Source: Acidobacteriaceae bacterium (GTDB lineage: Bacteria > Acidobacteriota > Terriglobia > Terriglobales > Acidobacteriaceae). Taken from it: a DNA stretch of 64,000 nucleotides. The translations under genes and the position numbers were made by a program. The stretch spans positions 1-64,000 of the forward strand of contig JANXUC010000178.1 of the NCBI GenBank assembly GCA_025352065.1. Reading direction: 5' to 3'. Positions 1 to 7,521 of this stretch are shown here, piece after piece (position 1 is the first letter of the stretch; the number at the start of each line of letters is the position of its first letter). The notes beneath the pieces were generated by a model, which saw nothing but the letters and a program-made list of their open reading frames with translations, was not told where the DNA came from and searched no databases.

Positions 1-512
1 CCGGTGGGCTCGTCGGCCAGTACGATCTTCGGGTCATTAATTAGGGCTCGCGCTATGCATACTCGCTGCTGCTCGCCACCAGACATCTGTGCCGGAAGAT
101 GATGTGCACGATCCTTTAGTCCGACCCGTTCCAACGCTTCCAGGGCTTCGTTCTGGTCTGTCATGCTGTGGAAATACTGCGCCAGCATTACATTTTCGAC
201 TGCGGTGAGGTAGGGAATCATGTGGAACTGCTGAAAAATGAAGCCGATCTTTTCCGCGCGCACGCGGTCAAGTTCTTTGGCTGGAATACCCGCCACGTTC
301 AGGCCATCGAGCCAAACTTCTCCCGAAGTCGGCTGATCGAGACATCCAATCAAATTCACTAAGGTCGATTTACCCGAGCCCGAAGGCCCCATCACAGCCA
401 ACCATTCGCCGGCTGCGACCTTGAGAGAGACGTCGTTGAGTGCGCGAACCTCTCCCCCACTCACTTCTGCCTTGGCAGGATAGGCTCGGACTACGTTCTT
501 TATGTCGATCAT
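1..512 (-). CDS. ABC transporter ATP-binding protein, MacB/LolD type (3' end beyond window)
   Basis: Cytoplasmic ATPase that would power the two FtsX-like permeases encoded just upstream. The translation starts [14 protein letters not shown] at an ATG whose A pairs with base 512. It shows Walker A (GPSGSGKST), the Q-loop region [12 protein letters not shown], the signature [15 protein letters not shown] and Walker B (IVLADEPTG) before it runs off the left edge, so only the last part of the domain is missing. The start lies 23 bases after the stop of the second permease, consistent with co-transcription. By context it belongs to the iron-linked FTR1/DUF2318 transporter cluster rather than to a macrolide exporter; this functional assignment is inference. 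Confidence 0.93.
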   Translation of the reverse strand, partial: MIDIKNVVRAYPAKAEVSGGEVRALNDVSLKVAAGEWLAVMGPSGSGKSTLVNLIGCLDQPTSGEVWLDGLNVAGIPAKELDRVRAEKIGFIFQQFHMIPYLTAVENVMLAQYFHSMTDQNEALEALERVGLKDRAHHLPAQMSGGEQQRVCIARALINDPKIVLADEPT

Positions 513-535
513 CTGCTTGTACCGAATTGCCCGAG

Positions 536-1684
536 TTATTCCCCTCTCAGAATCATCGCAGGCTGCACGCGTTGCAGCCTGCTCATGGGAAGCAGAGCCG
601 ACAACAGCGCAACGGCAACGCTCCCGAGCATCACAACGGGAAGTACCGACAGACGTGGAACAACCGGAGCATGGAAGTTAACCCTTCCGATCCACATAGC
701 CACCGCAATGCCAATCAAGAAGCCCAGCACTGCTCCAAGAAAGCCGAGCCCAGCGGCCTCGGCGGCAAACAGCCCGCGCAGCAGGCCTTCTGAGGCTCCT
801 AGAGCTTTCATCACGGCGAAGTCTCGACGCCGATCATAGACCCAACCCGTTAGGGTAGCCAGCACGCAAAGCATGGCCGTGAGAATGATGACGACGGTGG
901 AGACGTATAAGGATGCGCGGGTTTTGCCTAAGACGCGAGCTTCCGCCTCAACGATCTGGCGCACCGGTTGCACCTGGGCTTGGGGCAAAGCTTGTCCCAG
1001 CGTCTCCGTCAGGCTGGTGATTTCCTCGCTTGTTCCGTTTGCCGAAAGTTCAATCGAGGTCGGCTGCACTCCCGTCCAAGTTGTGAACTCCGGCAGTGCC
1101 AGGTAAACGCGGCTATCTTCGTCTGCCCCCGTTTGCAAAATACCCGCAGGGTGCAGATGCAGTGTCCTGGTGTTGTAACTCAAATCGAAATCCTGGTTGG
1201 TAGGCGAAAGGATCTCAGCCGCGCGTTTGCCCACCAGCGCTTCTCCCGAGCGTTGCGGCCATGCCGTTACGGCCCACCAGCGGTCCAAGCGTTGCACTTG
1301 TTCCATATCCACACCAGCCACAACCACTGGCTTGCCGCTGGGCGTGTGCGCTACGACATAGGCAAAGGGAACAGCGAGTGCTTGAGCAGGAATTATCCTG
1401 CGGACGATGTTGATCGCGTTCTCTGGAAGCGTCTCGCCGTTTTTGGCGACTACCACGATATTCGCGCCGTAGCTGCGAAATTCGCTGCGTAGCTTGGCCC
1501 CCACATCCGCATAGAGATTCAGCATCGCGGTGCTAACCGTTGCCGCGACCACCACGGCGAGCAAGGCTGTGAGCGCTCGCCCGCGTCGCACCGTCGCACC
1601 TCGGACCAGCATACGAAGAAACATGGAGGGACTATGCTGTGCCAGGGAGCGCCGTTCCGTAATCTCTTGGCGGGAGCTGTCCAT
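536..1684 (-). CDS. ABC transporter permease, FtsX/MacB-like (second of pair)
   Basis: Membrane permease of 382 residues. A short cytoplasmic N-terminus is followed by one membrane segment near residues 37-60, a large extracytoplasmic domain, and three C-terminal helices (about 255-375), which is the FtsX/MacB topology. The extracytoplasmic start GANIVVVAKNGE parallels GANILVTPVDDS in the upstream permease, so the two are diverged paralogues that probably form a heterodimer. Only two bases separate its ATG from the upstream stop, implying translational coupling. The order FTR1-DUF2318, permease, permease, ATPase matches the gene set next to P19-type iron systems (Campylobacter Cj1658-Cj1663), so a role in iron handling or periplasmic redox is inferred. 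Confidence 0.88.
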   Translation of the reverse strand: MDSSRQEITERRSLAQHSPSMFLRMLVRGATVRRGRALTALLAVVVAATVSTAMLNLYADVGAKLRSEFRSYGANIVVVAKNGETLPENAINIVRRIIPAQALAVPFAYVVAHTPSGKPVVVAGVDMEQVQRLDRWWAVTAWPQRSGEALVGKRAAEILSPTNQDFDLSYNTRTLHLHPAGILQTGADEDSRVYLALPEFTTWTGVQPTSIELSANGTSEEITSLTETLGQALPQAQVQPVRQIVEAEARVLGKTRASLYVSTVVIILTAMLCVLATLTGWVYDRRRDFAVMKALGASEGLLRGLFAAEAAGLGFLGAVLGFLIGIAVAMWIGRVNFHAPVVPRLSVLPVVMLGSVAVALLSALLPMSRLQRVQPAMILRGE

Positions 1685-1686
1685 CG

Positions 1687-2961
1687 CTATCCCTCTCCCC
1701 GAAGCACGTGGGCTGGGTTGAGCTGCAGGGCCCGTCGAATCGAAATCGCGCTCCCTGCGTAAGTGACGAGGACGGCCACTCCCAAAATGTAAGGGAAGAG
1801 AACAGGCTGGATCGAGATCTGCTGATCGAAAATGCTTTTGCCAATTTGATGGGCCAAAACGCTGCCGATAGCGAAACCGAGGCAGCCGCCAAGCAACGCC
1901 AGCAGGGCGGCTTCGGCAAAGAATAGAGCGCCTACAGGCAGGCTGCCCGCTCCGAGTGCGCGCATCAGTCCCACCTCACTACGCCGTTCCAGAATTGCAG
2001 TAGCCATCGCCGAAGAGACCGCCAGAGCCGCCGCAACCAACGCCGCTATCGCGATCAAAAGCATCAGCCCTTTGATCCGGGAAAGAACGTTACCCTCGTT
2101 CTGCGCCACCTGGCGAATCTGTTCTGCACGCGAATTCGGGATCGCCTCCTGCAACTGATATGCAATGGATGCCGCGTAGGGGGAGCAGTACCAGCGGTCG
2201 TACACATCGCCTTTGAGGGTTTTGGGGTCGCGTCGTCCAAAGTCGTCTTCGGGCTTAGTGATGGCGCTGACGTAGATATTGCGGACTACGCCCGGCTTGC
2301 CGAGAATCTGTTGCGCGACAGCCAAGGGCGCGTAAATCCGAGAATCGTCTGGCCCGCCCGTGGAAAGAAGTCCAGCTACCTTGTAGGTCAGCTTGCCGTT
2401 GATCTCAATCGTGTCTTCTGCATGCTTGTGGAGAGTCGCTGCCAGCGTAGTACCTAGCAGCACGTCGCGAGACGAGTCTTCGGGCCATTTGCCTGTTACC
2501 TTCCACCAGGGGTGTGTGGTGCGGACGCCCGTCGTAAATTGCTCTGTTCCGTAGCGGACGGTGTGAGCGAAGTAAGTGCCTACTAATTCTGCTGAGGTTG
2601 GCGGCGCGCCATCGGCTGTACCGAGGGAAATTGTCACGGGTAGCATCGGGGCAAATCCGAGAATGTTATTACGCCAAAACAGGCCTTTGATTTTCGGCAG
2701 GTCTGCTTCGTTTAGGTACCCGCCATCGTTGGCAGGCTTCAGGTTCACGCCGCCGATGCGGACGTCCAGCGAATCGTCAACGGGAGTTACAAGTATGTTC
2801 GCGCCGTAGGTGCGCAACTCGCGACTGATTTTGTCGCCAATATCGGTCGCCACGCCCAGCATGGCCGTAGTCACAGCCACACCCAGCGTGATGGCTGCCC
2901 CAGCCAGCAGCTTCCGCCGCTTCTGCCGCCGAAACGATTCGTAGACAAGTCGAGCGAACAT
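1687..2961 (-). CDS. ABC transporter permease, FtsX/MacB-like (first of pair)
   Basis: Permease of about 424 residues with an N-terminal helix after MFARLVYESFRRQKRRKLL, a long extracytoplasmic domain (about residues 45-290), and three C-terminal helices ending in the FtsX-typical LNPAHVLRGEG. The frame is open to 3015, but that longer start would overlap the FTR1 gene. The ATG at 2961 is preceded by an AGGA ribosome-binding sequence and is preferred. It is the third-from-last gene of the iron cluster, with its stop two bases before the next permease start. The substrate is unknown; the family includes lipoprotein, macrolide and peptide exporters as well as the uncharacterised ABC unit linked to FTR1/P19. 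Confidence 0.87.
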   Translation of the reverse strand: MFARLVYESFRRQKRRKLLAGAAITLGVAVTTAMLGVATDIGDKISRELRTYGANILVTPVDDSLDVRIGGVNLKPANDGGYLNEADLPKIKGLFWRNNILGFAPMLPVTISLGTADGAPPTSAELVGTYFAHTVRYGTEQFTTGVRTTHPWWKVTGKWPEDSSRDVLLGTTLAATLHKHAEDTIEINGKLTYKVAGLLSTGGPDDSRIYAPLAVAQQILGKPGVVRNIYVSAITKPEDDFGRRDPKTLKGDVYDRWYCSPYAASIAYQLQEAIPNSRAEQIRQVAQNEGNVLSRIKGLMLLIAIAALVAAALAVSSAMATAILERRSEVGLMRALGAGSLPVGALFFAEAALLALLGGCLGFAIGSVLAHQIGKSIFDQQISIQPVLFPYILGVAVLVTYAGSAISIRRALQLNPAHVLRGEG

Positions 2962-2992
2962 TGTTTTAGAAATTCCTGGTTCTTGAAAATCT

Positions 2993-4243
2993 CTAGTTCT
3001 TGAAAATCCCCGCATGGGCCATGAGTTCGGCTTCAGTAATTACAACCGCATCACCCATAACCGTAGCCTTTAGAGGGATCGGATTGCAGCCACCCTCCGT
3101 CCCCAGCGATTGGGGATTGATGGGTGCCGAACAGTTCTTGCAAACGAAGCCGCGCCCGTCTTTCTTGAAGCCGACAGCGCCGCAAACCGCACATGCGTCA
3201 TAGACCGCAGCAATGTTGCCATCAGGCTTCTTGTAGAGCCACAGGCGCACATCCACGCCATCCTCTCTCGCGACAAAGCGATGCAGGTCGCCATCGGAGA
3301 CTCCGGCCACGGGAATCTGAGCTTCGCCATTTACAAAAGTTAGTGTCGCAGCGGGAGCGCTCTCGCGGTCTGCGCTTTTCGCGTAGATGAATTCGGCTGT
3401 CACCAGAAAGATGAAGACAAAGCTGGTGATGTAAACCGAAGCCATCCACAAGCGTTCACGGCGCGCCATCCACTCCACTTTTCGGCGTTCCGCATTGCCT
3501 ACGGGAGCGGTCGCAGGAGTCCTGCGCTGGTATTCGAAAAGCACCATCAAAGCGGCTAAGGCGAGGATGGTGACGAAGAAAAACATTTCGTTCCGCACGA
3601 TTGGGCCGATAAGAGCCATTTCTTGCTTGCTGGAAGGCAAAACACCGTTCTCAGAGAGTTCATGCAGCCCGGAGACCACCAATTGTGCCGCTACGAACCA
3701 CAAGATCACAGTTGTGACTTTAAAGAATTTTCGCAGATCAATGCGTACGCTGCCTTTGACGAACATCACGCCGAACGCCACCGACGCGCCCACTCCAAGC
3801 AGGGTACCGAGGAAACTCATGAGTTCACTGGAGTTCAGGTTTACTCCGGCAAGAATCAGAACTGTTTCCACGCCCTCGCGCAAAACAAGTAGGAATATGA
3901 AGACAAACAGACCAAGCCCAGAACTCTTCCCCGCTAGAGAGCCTACTTTGCTCTCGATATTGCCTTTCAGATGCTTCGCGGTCCGCATCATGAAAACGAC
4001 CATAGTGACGACAAAAAAAGCTGCCGCCAGCATGATCCAACCCTCAAATATGTCCTGGTTCCAGTTCGTTCGAGAGAGCAGATAGGCCACTCCAAGGCTG
4101 GCCAGAAAAGCGCTAACCAGCGCTGCATATACAGGCTTTCGCAACTCCAAACGCCCGATCTTTGCCAAGTACGTCAACGTGATCCCGACGATGAGTGCCG
4201 CTTCGACCCCTTCACGCAATGTGATGATGAATGCCTCTAACAT
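2993..4243 (-). CDS. FTR1-family iron permease fused to a DUF2318 (Fe-S type) domain
   Basis: Likely inner-membrane high-affinity iron importer. Residues 1-235 form a seven-helix FTR1 permease with the two diagnostic REGVE motifs at 10-14 and 122-126 (the REXXE iron-binding pair). A further helix near 268-287 leads to an extracytoplasmic C-terminal domain with cysteines C351, C354, C368, C371 and C386, resembling DUF2318, which is normally a separate protein in P19/FTR1 clusters. The ATG has a strong AGGAG five bases upstream, and a Fur-box-like palindrome lies about 85 bases before it. The fusion puts the permease and the putative electron or metal carrier in one chain. Families are recognised by motif; iron specificity is inferred. 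Confidence 0.9.
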   Translation of the reverse strand: MLEAFIITLREGVEAALIVGITLTYLAKIGRLELRKPVYAALVSAFLASLGVAYLLSRTNWNQDIFEGWIMLAAAFFVVTMVVFMMRTAKHLKGNIESKVGSLAGKSSGLGLFVFIFLLVLREGVETVLILAGVNLNSSELMSFLGTLLGVGASVAFGVMFVKGSVRIDLRKFFKVTTVILWFVAAQLVVSGLHELSENGVLPSSKQEMALIGPIVRNEMFFFVTILALAALMVLFEYQRRTPATAPVGNAERRKVEWMARRERLWMASVYITSFVFIFLVTAEFIYAKSADRESAPAATLTFVNGEAQIPVAGVSDGDLHRFVAREDGVDVRLWLYKKPDGNIAAVYDACAVCGAVGFKKDGRGFVCKNCSAPINPQSLGTEGGCNPIPLKATVMGDAVVITEAELMAHAGIFKN

Positions 4244-4456
4244 TTTTCTCCTACGAACCCCGATTTATTCCTTAACTATTAACCAAACATTAAAGTGTTC
4301 GATCCAACTTGGCCGCTCGTTGATTTTGAAAATGAATTTCAATTTCAATATCTAGGATACGGTTTTGACTTCAGATCGTCAATCCGCTGAATCACGCAAC
4401 AGTGTGATTTTGGACACATCGGGAAGTGAACTGTTGGGGTCGAAACCCTGATATAT
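4244..4456. other. Intergenic region upstream of the FTR1 operon
   Basis: This 213-base gap lies between the SprT-like gene stop and the FTR1 start. It holds the Fur-box-like palindrome at 4328-4346. The stretch 4262-4300 is AT-rich and may carry the promoter, but no convincing -35/-10 pair was found. Confidence 0.5.
4328..4346 (-). promoter_or_regulatory. Fur-box-like operator
   Basis: The 19 bases GAAAATGAATTTCAATTTC form an imperfect 9-1-9 inverted repeat and match the classical Fur consensus GATAATGATAATCATTATC at 13 of the 18 arm positions. It sits about 85 bases upstream of the FTR1-DUF2318 start in an AT-rich patch. This predicts repression of the iron operon by a Fur protein when iron is plentiful. 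The match is by eye. Confidence 0.6.
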
Positions 4457-5140
4457 CTATAACTTACGCAGGAACTTCTTGGCATCATCCAGTCGGGGAA
4501 ACCGCTTTTCGTCCGCCATAAACTCAGCGGAGTGGACACAGCGGCGGTTCCCGAGCAATTTGACGGGATGCTTCAAATGCAGCATCTCGTGATACAGGAT
4601 GTACTCCACAGCAAAACGCGGAACCCGGGGGTCGTCGAACACTCGGCTCACCACGATTGTGTTGTGCGCCGGATCAAAATGCCCAAGCCGCCGTCGAGCC
4701 TCGCGCCCCCAGGTCAGTCGCGGACGCCCCAGCAGACCATGAAAATATCTGGTATTCAGGTCTTCAAAAATCGATTCCAAATCGTAAATATGGCCTTGCG
4801 GTGCCCGTAGATGCTTGCGTCCTCGCGTTTGCCGCATCATCTGCGCCTTGGCCAGGAAATCACGGCTAGCGACGTGACGGCGATAGCGTGCGCTATGAGC
4901 AGAGTCAATGGGCTTGCGGTAAATCTTGGCTAACAGAATGTGGGCGATCGCGCGAAGAACGTTTTCCGGCGCGCCTTCAATCAAATCCGAAAGCCGCACC
5001 ACCAGCCGCCCGTCGCGCAAGCGGATCGTATGATTCACGCCCGTGTAGGGATAGAACTCCACCCGCAGCTCCGTCATAGGCGCTTCCGGCAGCAGTTCGC
5101 GGTAGGTCTGTTGGAAAACTTCGAGGATGGGCGGCTTCAA
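4457..5140 (-). CDS. SprT-like zinc metalloprotein
   Basis: A 227-residue protein with HEMLH at 184-188 (an HEXXH zinc-binding motif) inside VEYILYHEMLHLKHP, and a likely third ligand at H203. The preceding YDLESIFEDLNTRYFHG (119-135) and RRRLGHFDPAHNTIVVS are the typical lead-in of SprT-like/DUF45-type metallopeptidases. The N-terminal 100 residues are unassigned. It starts with TTG eight bases after the preceding gene's stop and is the last gene of the uvrA-headed run. SprT-type proteins in other organisms act on DNA-protein crosslinks or have unknown substrates; co-location with uvrA is suggestive but no more. An uncharacterised M48-like peptidase is the alternative. Confidence 0.8.
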   Translation of the reverse strand: MKPPILEVFQQTYRELLPEAPMTELRVEFYPYTGVNHTIRLRDGRLVVRLSDLIEGAPENVLRAIAHILLAKIYRKPIDSAHSARYRRHVASRDFLAKAQMMRQTRGRKHLRAPQGHIYDLESIFEDLNTRYFHGLLGRPRLTWGREARRRLGHFDPAHNTIVVSRVFDDPRVPRFAVEYILYHEMLHLKHPVKLLGNRRCVHSAEFMADEKRFPRLDDAKKFLRKL

Positions 5141-5148
5141 TCTTAGGC

Positions 5149-5676
5149 CTAGCTGGTTTTCTTCTTGGGTGGTGGAGAAGCGTTCTGCTCCGCCAATAGT
5201 TTCTTGTGTTCAATGGCACCGTTGTTCACGGTCTCTACCGCGCTGCTGATCGCGAAATCGCATGCAGTGCGCTCCGCGGCAGTCAGGTTATGTTGCAGCC
5301 CTTGCAGTCTGGCATGGAAATCGCTATCGGCCAGCAGTACCGGTTTCAGGGCCTTGCGCAAATCCGACTTCCGGTCCGCGTACATCGCAAGGTTGTCATC
5401 CAGTTCGTCATAGACTGCAAGAAAATCCTCAATTAAATCGTGGACCGCCTCCGGAGTATTAGTCTCAGATTTTTCTTCCGCCCGCACTTTTTCAAGCGTA
5501 GTAAGCCGTGCTCCGGCAAAATCGGCCAACAGCTTTAGGCGCTTCTCGGGTTCCTGCGCCACTTCTCGAAGCTGATCGATTTCATCTCGAGTGAGAGGAT
5601 CGCGTTGCCGCGCCATTGCGCTGAAGGAAGCCAGCAGCAGCGTGCCGATCAGAGCCCACCTAGCGGTGCATTTCAC
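5149..5676 (-). CDS. Hypothetical secreted helical protein
   Basis: A 175-residue protein not assigned to a family. A signal peptide (MKCTARWALIGTLLLASFSAMA) is followed by a charged, mostly helical domain rich in Glu, Asp, Lys and Leu, and a Pro/Lys tail ending PPPKKKTS. The start is GTG at 5676, supported by AGGAG about seven bases upstream. It lies between two genes with 8- and 21-base gaps, so it is almost certainly co-transcribed with the other small secreted protein and the TPR protein upstream. A single Cys (in ACDF) follows the signal region. A periplasmic location is inferred from the signal peptide. Confidence 0.72.
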   Translation of the reverse strand: MKCTARWALIGTLLLASFSAMARQRDPLTRDEIDQLREVAQEPEKRLKLLADFAGARLTTLEKVRAEEKSETNTPEAVHDLIEDFLAVYDELDDNLAMYADRKSDLRKALKPVLLADSDFHARLQGLQHNLTAAERTACDFAISSAVETVNNGAIEHKKLLAEQNASPPPKKKTS

Positions 5677-5697
5677 TTTGCGCTCCTCTTCCCGATC

Positions 5698-6144
5698 CTA
5701 CTTTTTGCCCTTGCCAAACATGGTTTCCAACAGGCGTGATCGCAACTTTTCAATCTGATCCATCACGGTTTGCACTTCAGACTGGTCTTCAAAGGAGGCA
5801 GTTCGTTTCAAATCACCTACTCGGTGGCTGATCTGGCGTAGCTCAATCTCTAATTGCTTCTCGCGCTTATGGGTTGCAATCGCCCCGTCGCAAGATTTCT
5901 CGGCATGAGCAGTCATGGCCTGCAGCTCGGCTTTTGCCGCTTCGGGATTGCCTTGCGCATACTGCGCTTTGGCCTCGTCGAGCTCACGCTGGGCAAGATC
6001 GATGCATATCCGGACGCATTCTTCCGGACGCGTTGCCTCCGCCTCCGCTTTTGCTTCCGCAAGCGTCCCCGTCTTCGCCCCTTTAGCTTCCGCTGCGGCA
6101 ATGCCAAATAAAAGGATCAGCGAGTATTGGGCAACGAACTTCAT
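5698..6144 (-). CDS. Hypothetical secreted coiled-coil protein
   Basis: A 148-residue protein with a signal peptide (MKFVAQYSLILLFGIAAAEA) and an almost entirely helical mature region, with heptad-like stretches such as EKQLEIELRQISHRVGDL and VMDQIEKLRSRLLETMF. Three cysteines (CVRICIDLA and SCDGA) could form a disulphide. The ATG has AAGGA upstream. It lies between the TPR gene (27-base gap) and another small secreted protein (21-base gap). Similar paired helical proteins next to a TPR protein suggest a periplasmic scaffold, but no family is recognised and the function is unknown. Confidence 0.72.
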   Translation of the reverse strand: MKFVAQYSLILLFGIAAAEAKGAKTGTLAEAKAEAEATRPEECVRICIDLAQRELDEAKAQYAQGNPEAAKAELQAMTAHAEKSCDGAIATHKREKQLEIELRQISHRVGDLKRTASFEDQSEVQTVMDQIEKLRSRLLETMFGKGKK

Positions 6145-6171
6145 GCTTGCGTGGTCCTTCTCTCTTTGCGT

Positions 6172-7521
6172 CTACTTCTTAGGTTCAATCGTAATCAGGC
6201 GGTGCCGCGCTTGCCATTCCTGGTCTGGAGATTTTCCATCCGCCACTTCCAAGAACTTATGATAATTCAGAGCCGCGTTCTTGTAGTCCCTGAGATGGTC
6301 GAACGCCGTGGCGCGCAGGAAATAACCAAAAGGTAACTCTGGCAGGAGTTTGGCCCGTGCATCCAACGCTCGAATTGTAAGGGGGTAGTCCTTGTTCTCG
6401 TTTGCCGCCGTCGCCAAGTCTCCATAGGCGCCGCCAAAGTCGGGCTTCAGCTTTACCGCTGCCAGAAATTCGCTCTGTGCCTCAGGAAACTTGTGTTGAT
6501 TCAGGAGTGATTTTCCAAGCGCATGATGCAAATCCGCATCGCCGGGTTTGGTAATCAACAATTGACGATAGAGCGGTTCCGCCTCGGCGTACTTCTTGCC
6601 GAGCGTGTAAACATCCGCCAGATCACGGATCGCAGATGCGTCTCCATGGGCTAACTGGATGCCAGATGCCAGTTCAATGGCCGCTTCGTCGTACTTGCTT
6701 TCTGCGGCCAGTACACGCCCGAGCTGAACATGAACTACGGCGCTATCCGGTTGCGCGATGGCCAACTTGCGGAGCATAGCGTCGGCGTCGGCGAAGCGTT
6801 TCTGGCGCGTGTAGAGATTCGCCAGTGCTATCACCGCATCGCCTAGCCCCGAATTGCCTGTAGGCGATCCTAGCTCCAAGGCCTGCTGGTATTCCCCTTC
6901 TGCGCCCTTCTCGTCTTTCTGCTGTTCCAGAACCGCACCGAGCGCCAGATGAAGGTTAGGCTCTTTGGGTCGCAACTTGAGTGCTTCCCGATAGGCCGCC
7001 ACTGCTTCCTCTGCATTCTTTGTTTCCAAAACCTGTGCCAGCGACGACCACGCTCGCACAAGTCCCTCATCGCTCTCGCTCGTCGGCTTCAATTGCGTAG
7101 CAGCTCGAAGAAATGTAGCCGCATCAAAATTTCCCGCACGTGCCAGCGTAAGTCCAAGATTCAAGTTCGATTCGAAAACGTCTGGCTTCGCGGCGACCGC
7201 TTTGCGATAAGCGGCAATGGAATCCTCTGTTCGGTCTAGCGCGGCGTAGATATACCCGAGGTCAAACCACGCGCGATATTGCGTGGGGTCTTTCGCAGTA
7301 AACGCCGTCAGAAGTTTTTCCGCTGCGGCGTGGTCCTTCTTGTCCATCGCCGATTCGGCTTCGCGAATTTCAGCAGGGAAGTCGTCGGCTACTGCAACTT
7401 TGTGATGACGAACCGTTTGCCCGGTTGTTTTTCTCGCTTGCGCCAGCGCAGAACTACCCCCATACGTGATGAACGCAGCGGTGAAGAAGATTGTTCCGGC
7501 AATGAACGCCGCTCGACGCAT
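6172..7521 (-). CDS. Secreted tetratricopeptide-repeat protein
   Basis: A 449-residue protein with an N-terminal signal peptide (ending near SSALAQA) and a chain of TPR units from about residue 50 to 430. Each has the A-x-x-x-Y/L-x-x-A-L-x-x-x-P-x pattern, for example in AEKLLTAFTAKDPTQYRAW, SIAAYRKAVAAKPDVFESN and AVAAYREALKLRPKEPNLH. TPR arrays mediate protein-protein contacts; no catalytic domain is present. Its ATG overlaps the uvrA stop in an ATGA, so it is translationally coupled to uvrA, an odd pairing of a DNA-repair gene with an exported scaffold protein. The partner proteins may be the two small secreted helical proteins downstream (inference). Confidence 0.88.
   Translation of the reverse strand: MRRAAFIAGTIFFTAAFITYGGSSALAQARKTTGQTVRHHKVAVADDFPAEIREAESAMDKKDHAAAEKLLTAFTAKDPTQYRAWFDLGYIYAALDRTEDSIAAYRKAVAAKPDVFESNLNLGLTLARAGNFDAATFLRAATQLKPTSESDEGLVRAWSSLAQVLETKNAEEAVAAYREALKLRPKEPNLHLALGAVLEQQKDEKGAEGEYQQALELGSPTGNSGLGDAVIALANLYTRQKRFADADAMLRKLAIAQPDSAVVHVQLGRVLAAESKYDEAAIELASGIQLAHGDASAIRDLADVYTLGKKYAEAEPLYRQLLITKPGDADLHHALGKSLLNQHKFPEAQSEFLAAVKLKPDFGGAYGDLATAANENKDYPLTIRALDARAKLLPELPFGYFLRATAFDHLRDYKNAALNYHKFLEVADGKSPDQEWQARHRLITIEPKK

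Noticed and set aside
1-2961. Assignment of the ABC genes as a MacB macrolide exporter
   Set aside because: No MacA adaptor is present; the gene order and Fur-like site next to FTR1-DUF2318 fit an iron-linked transporter better.
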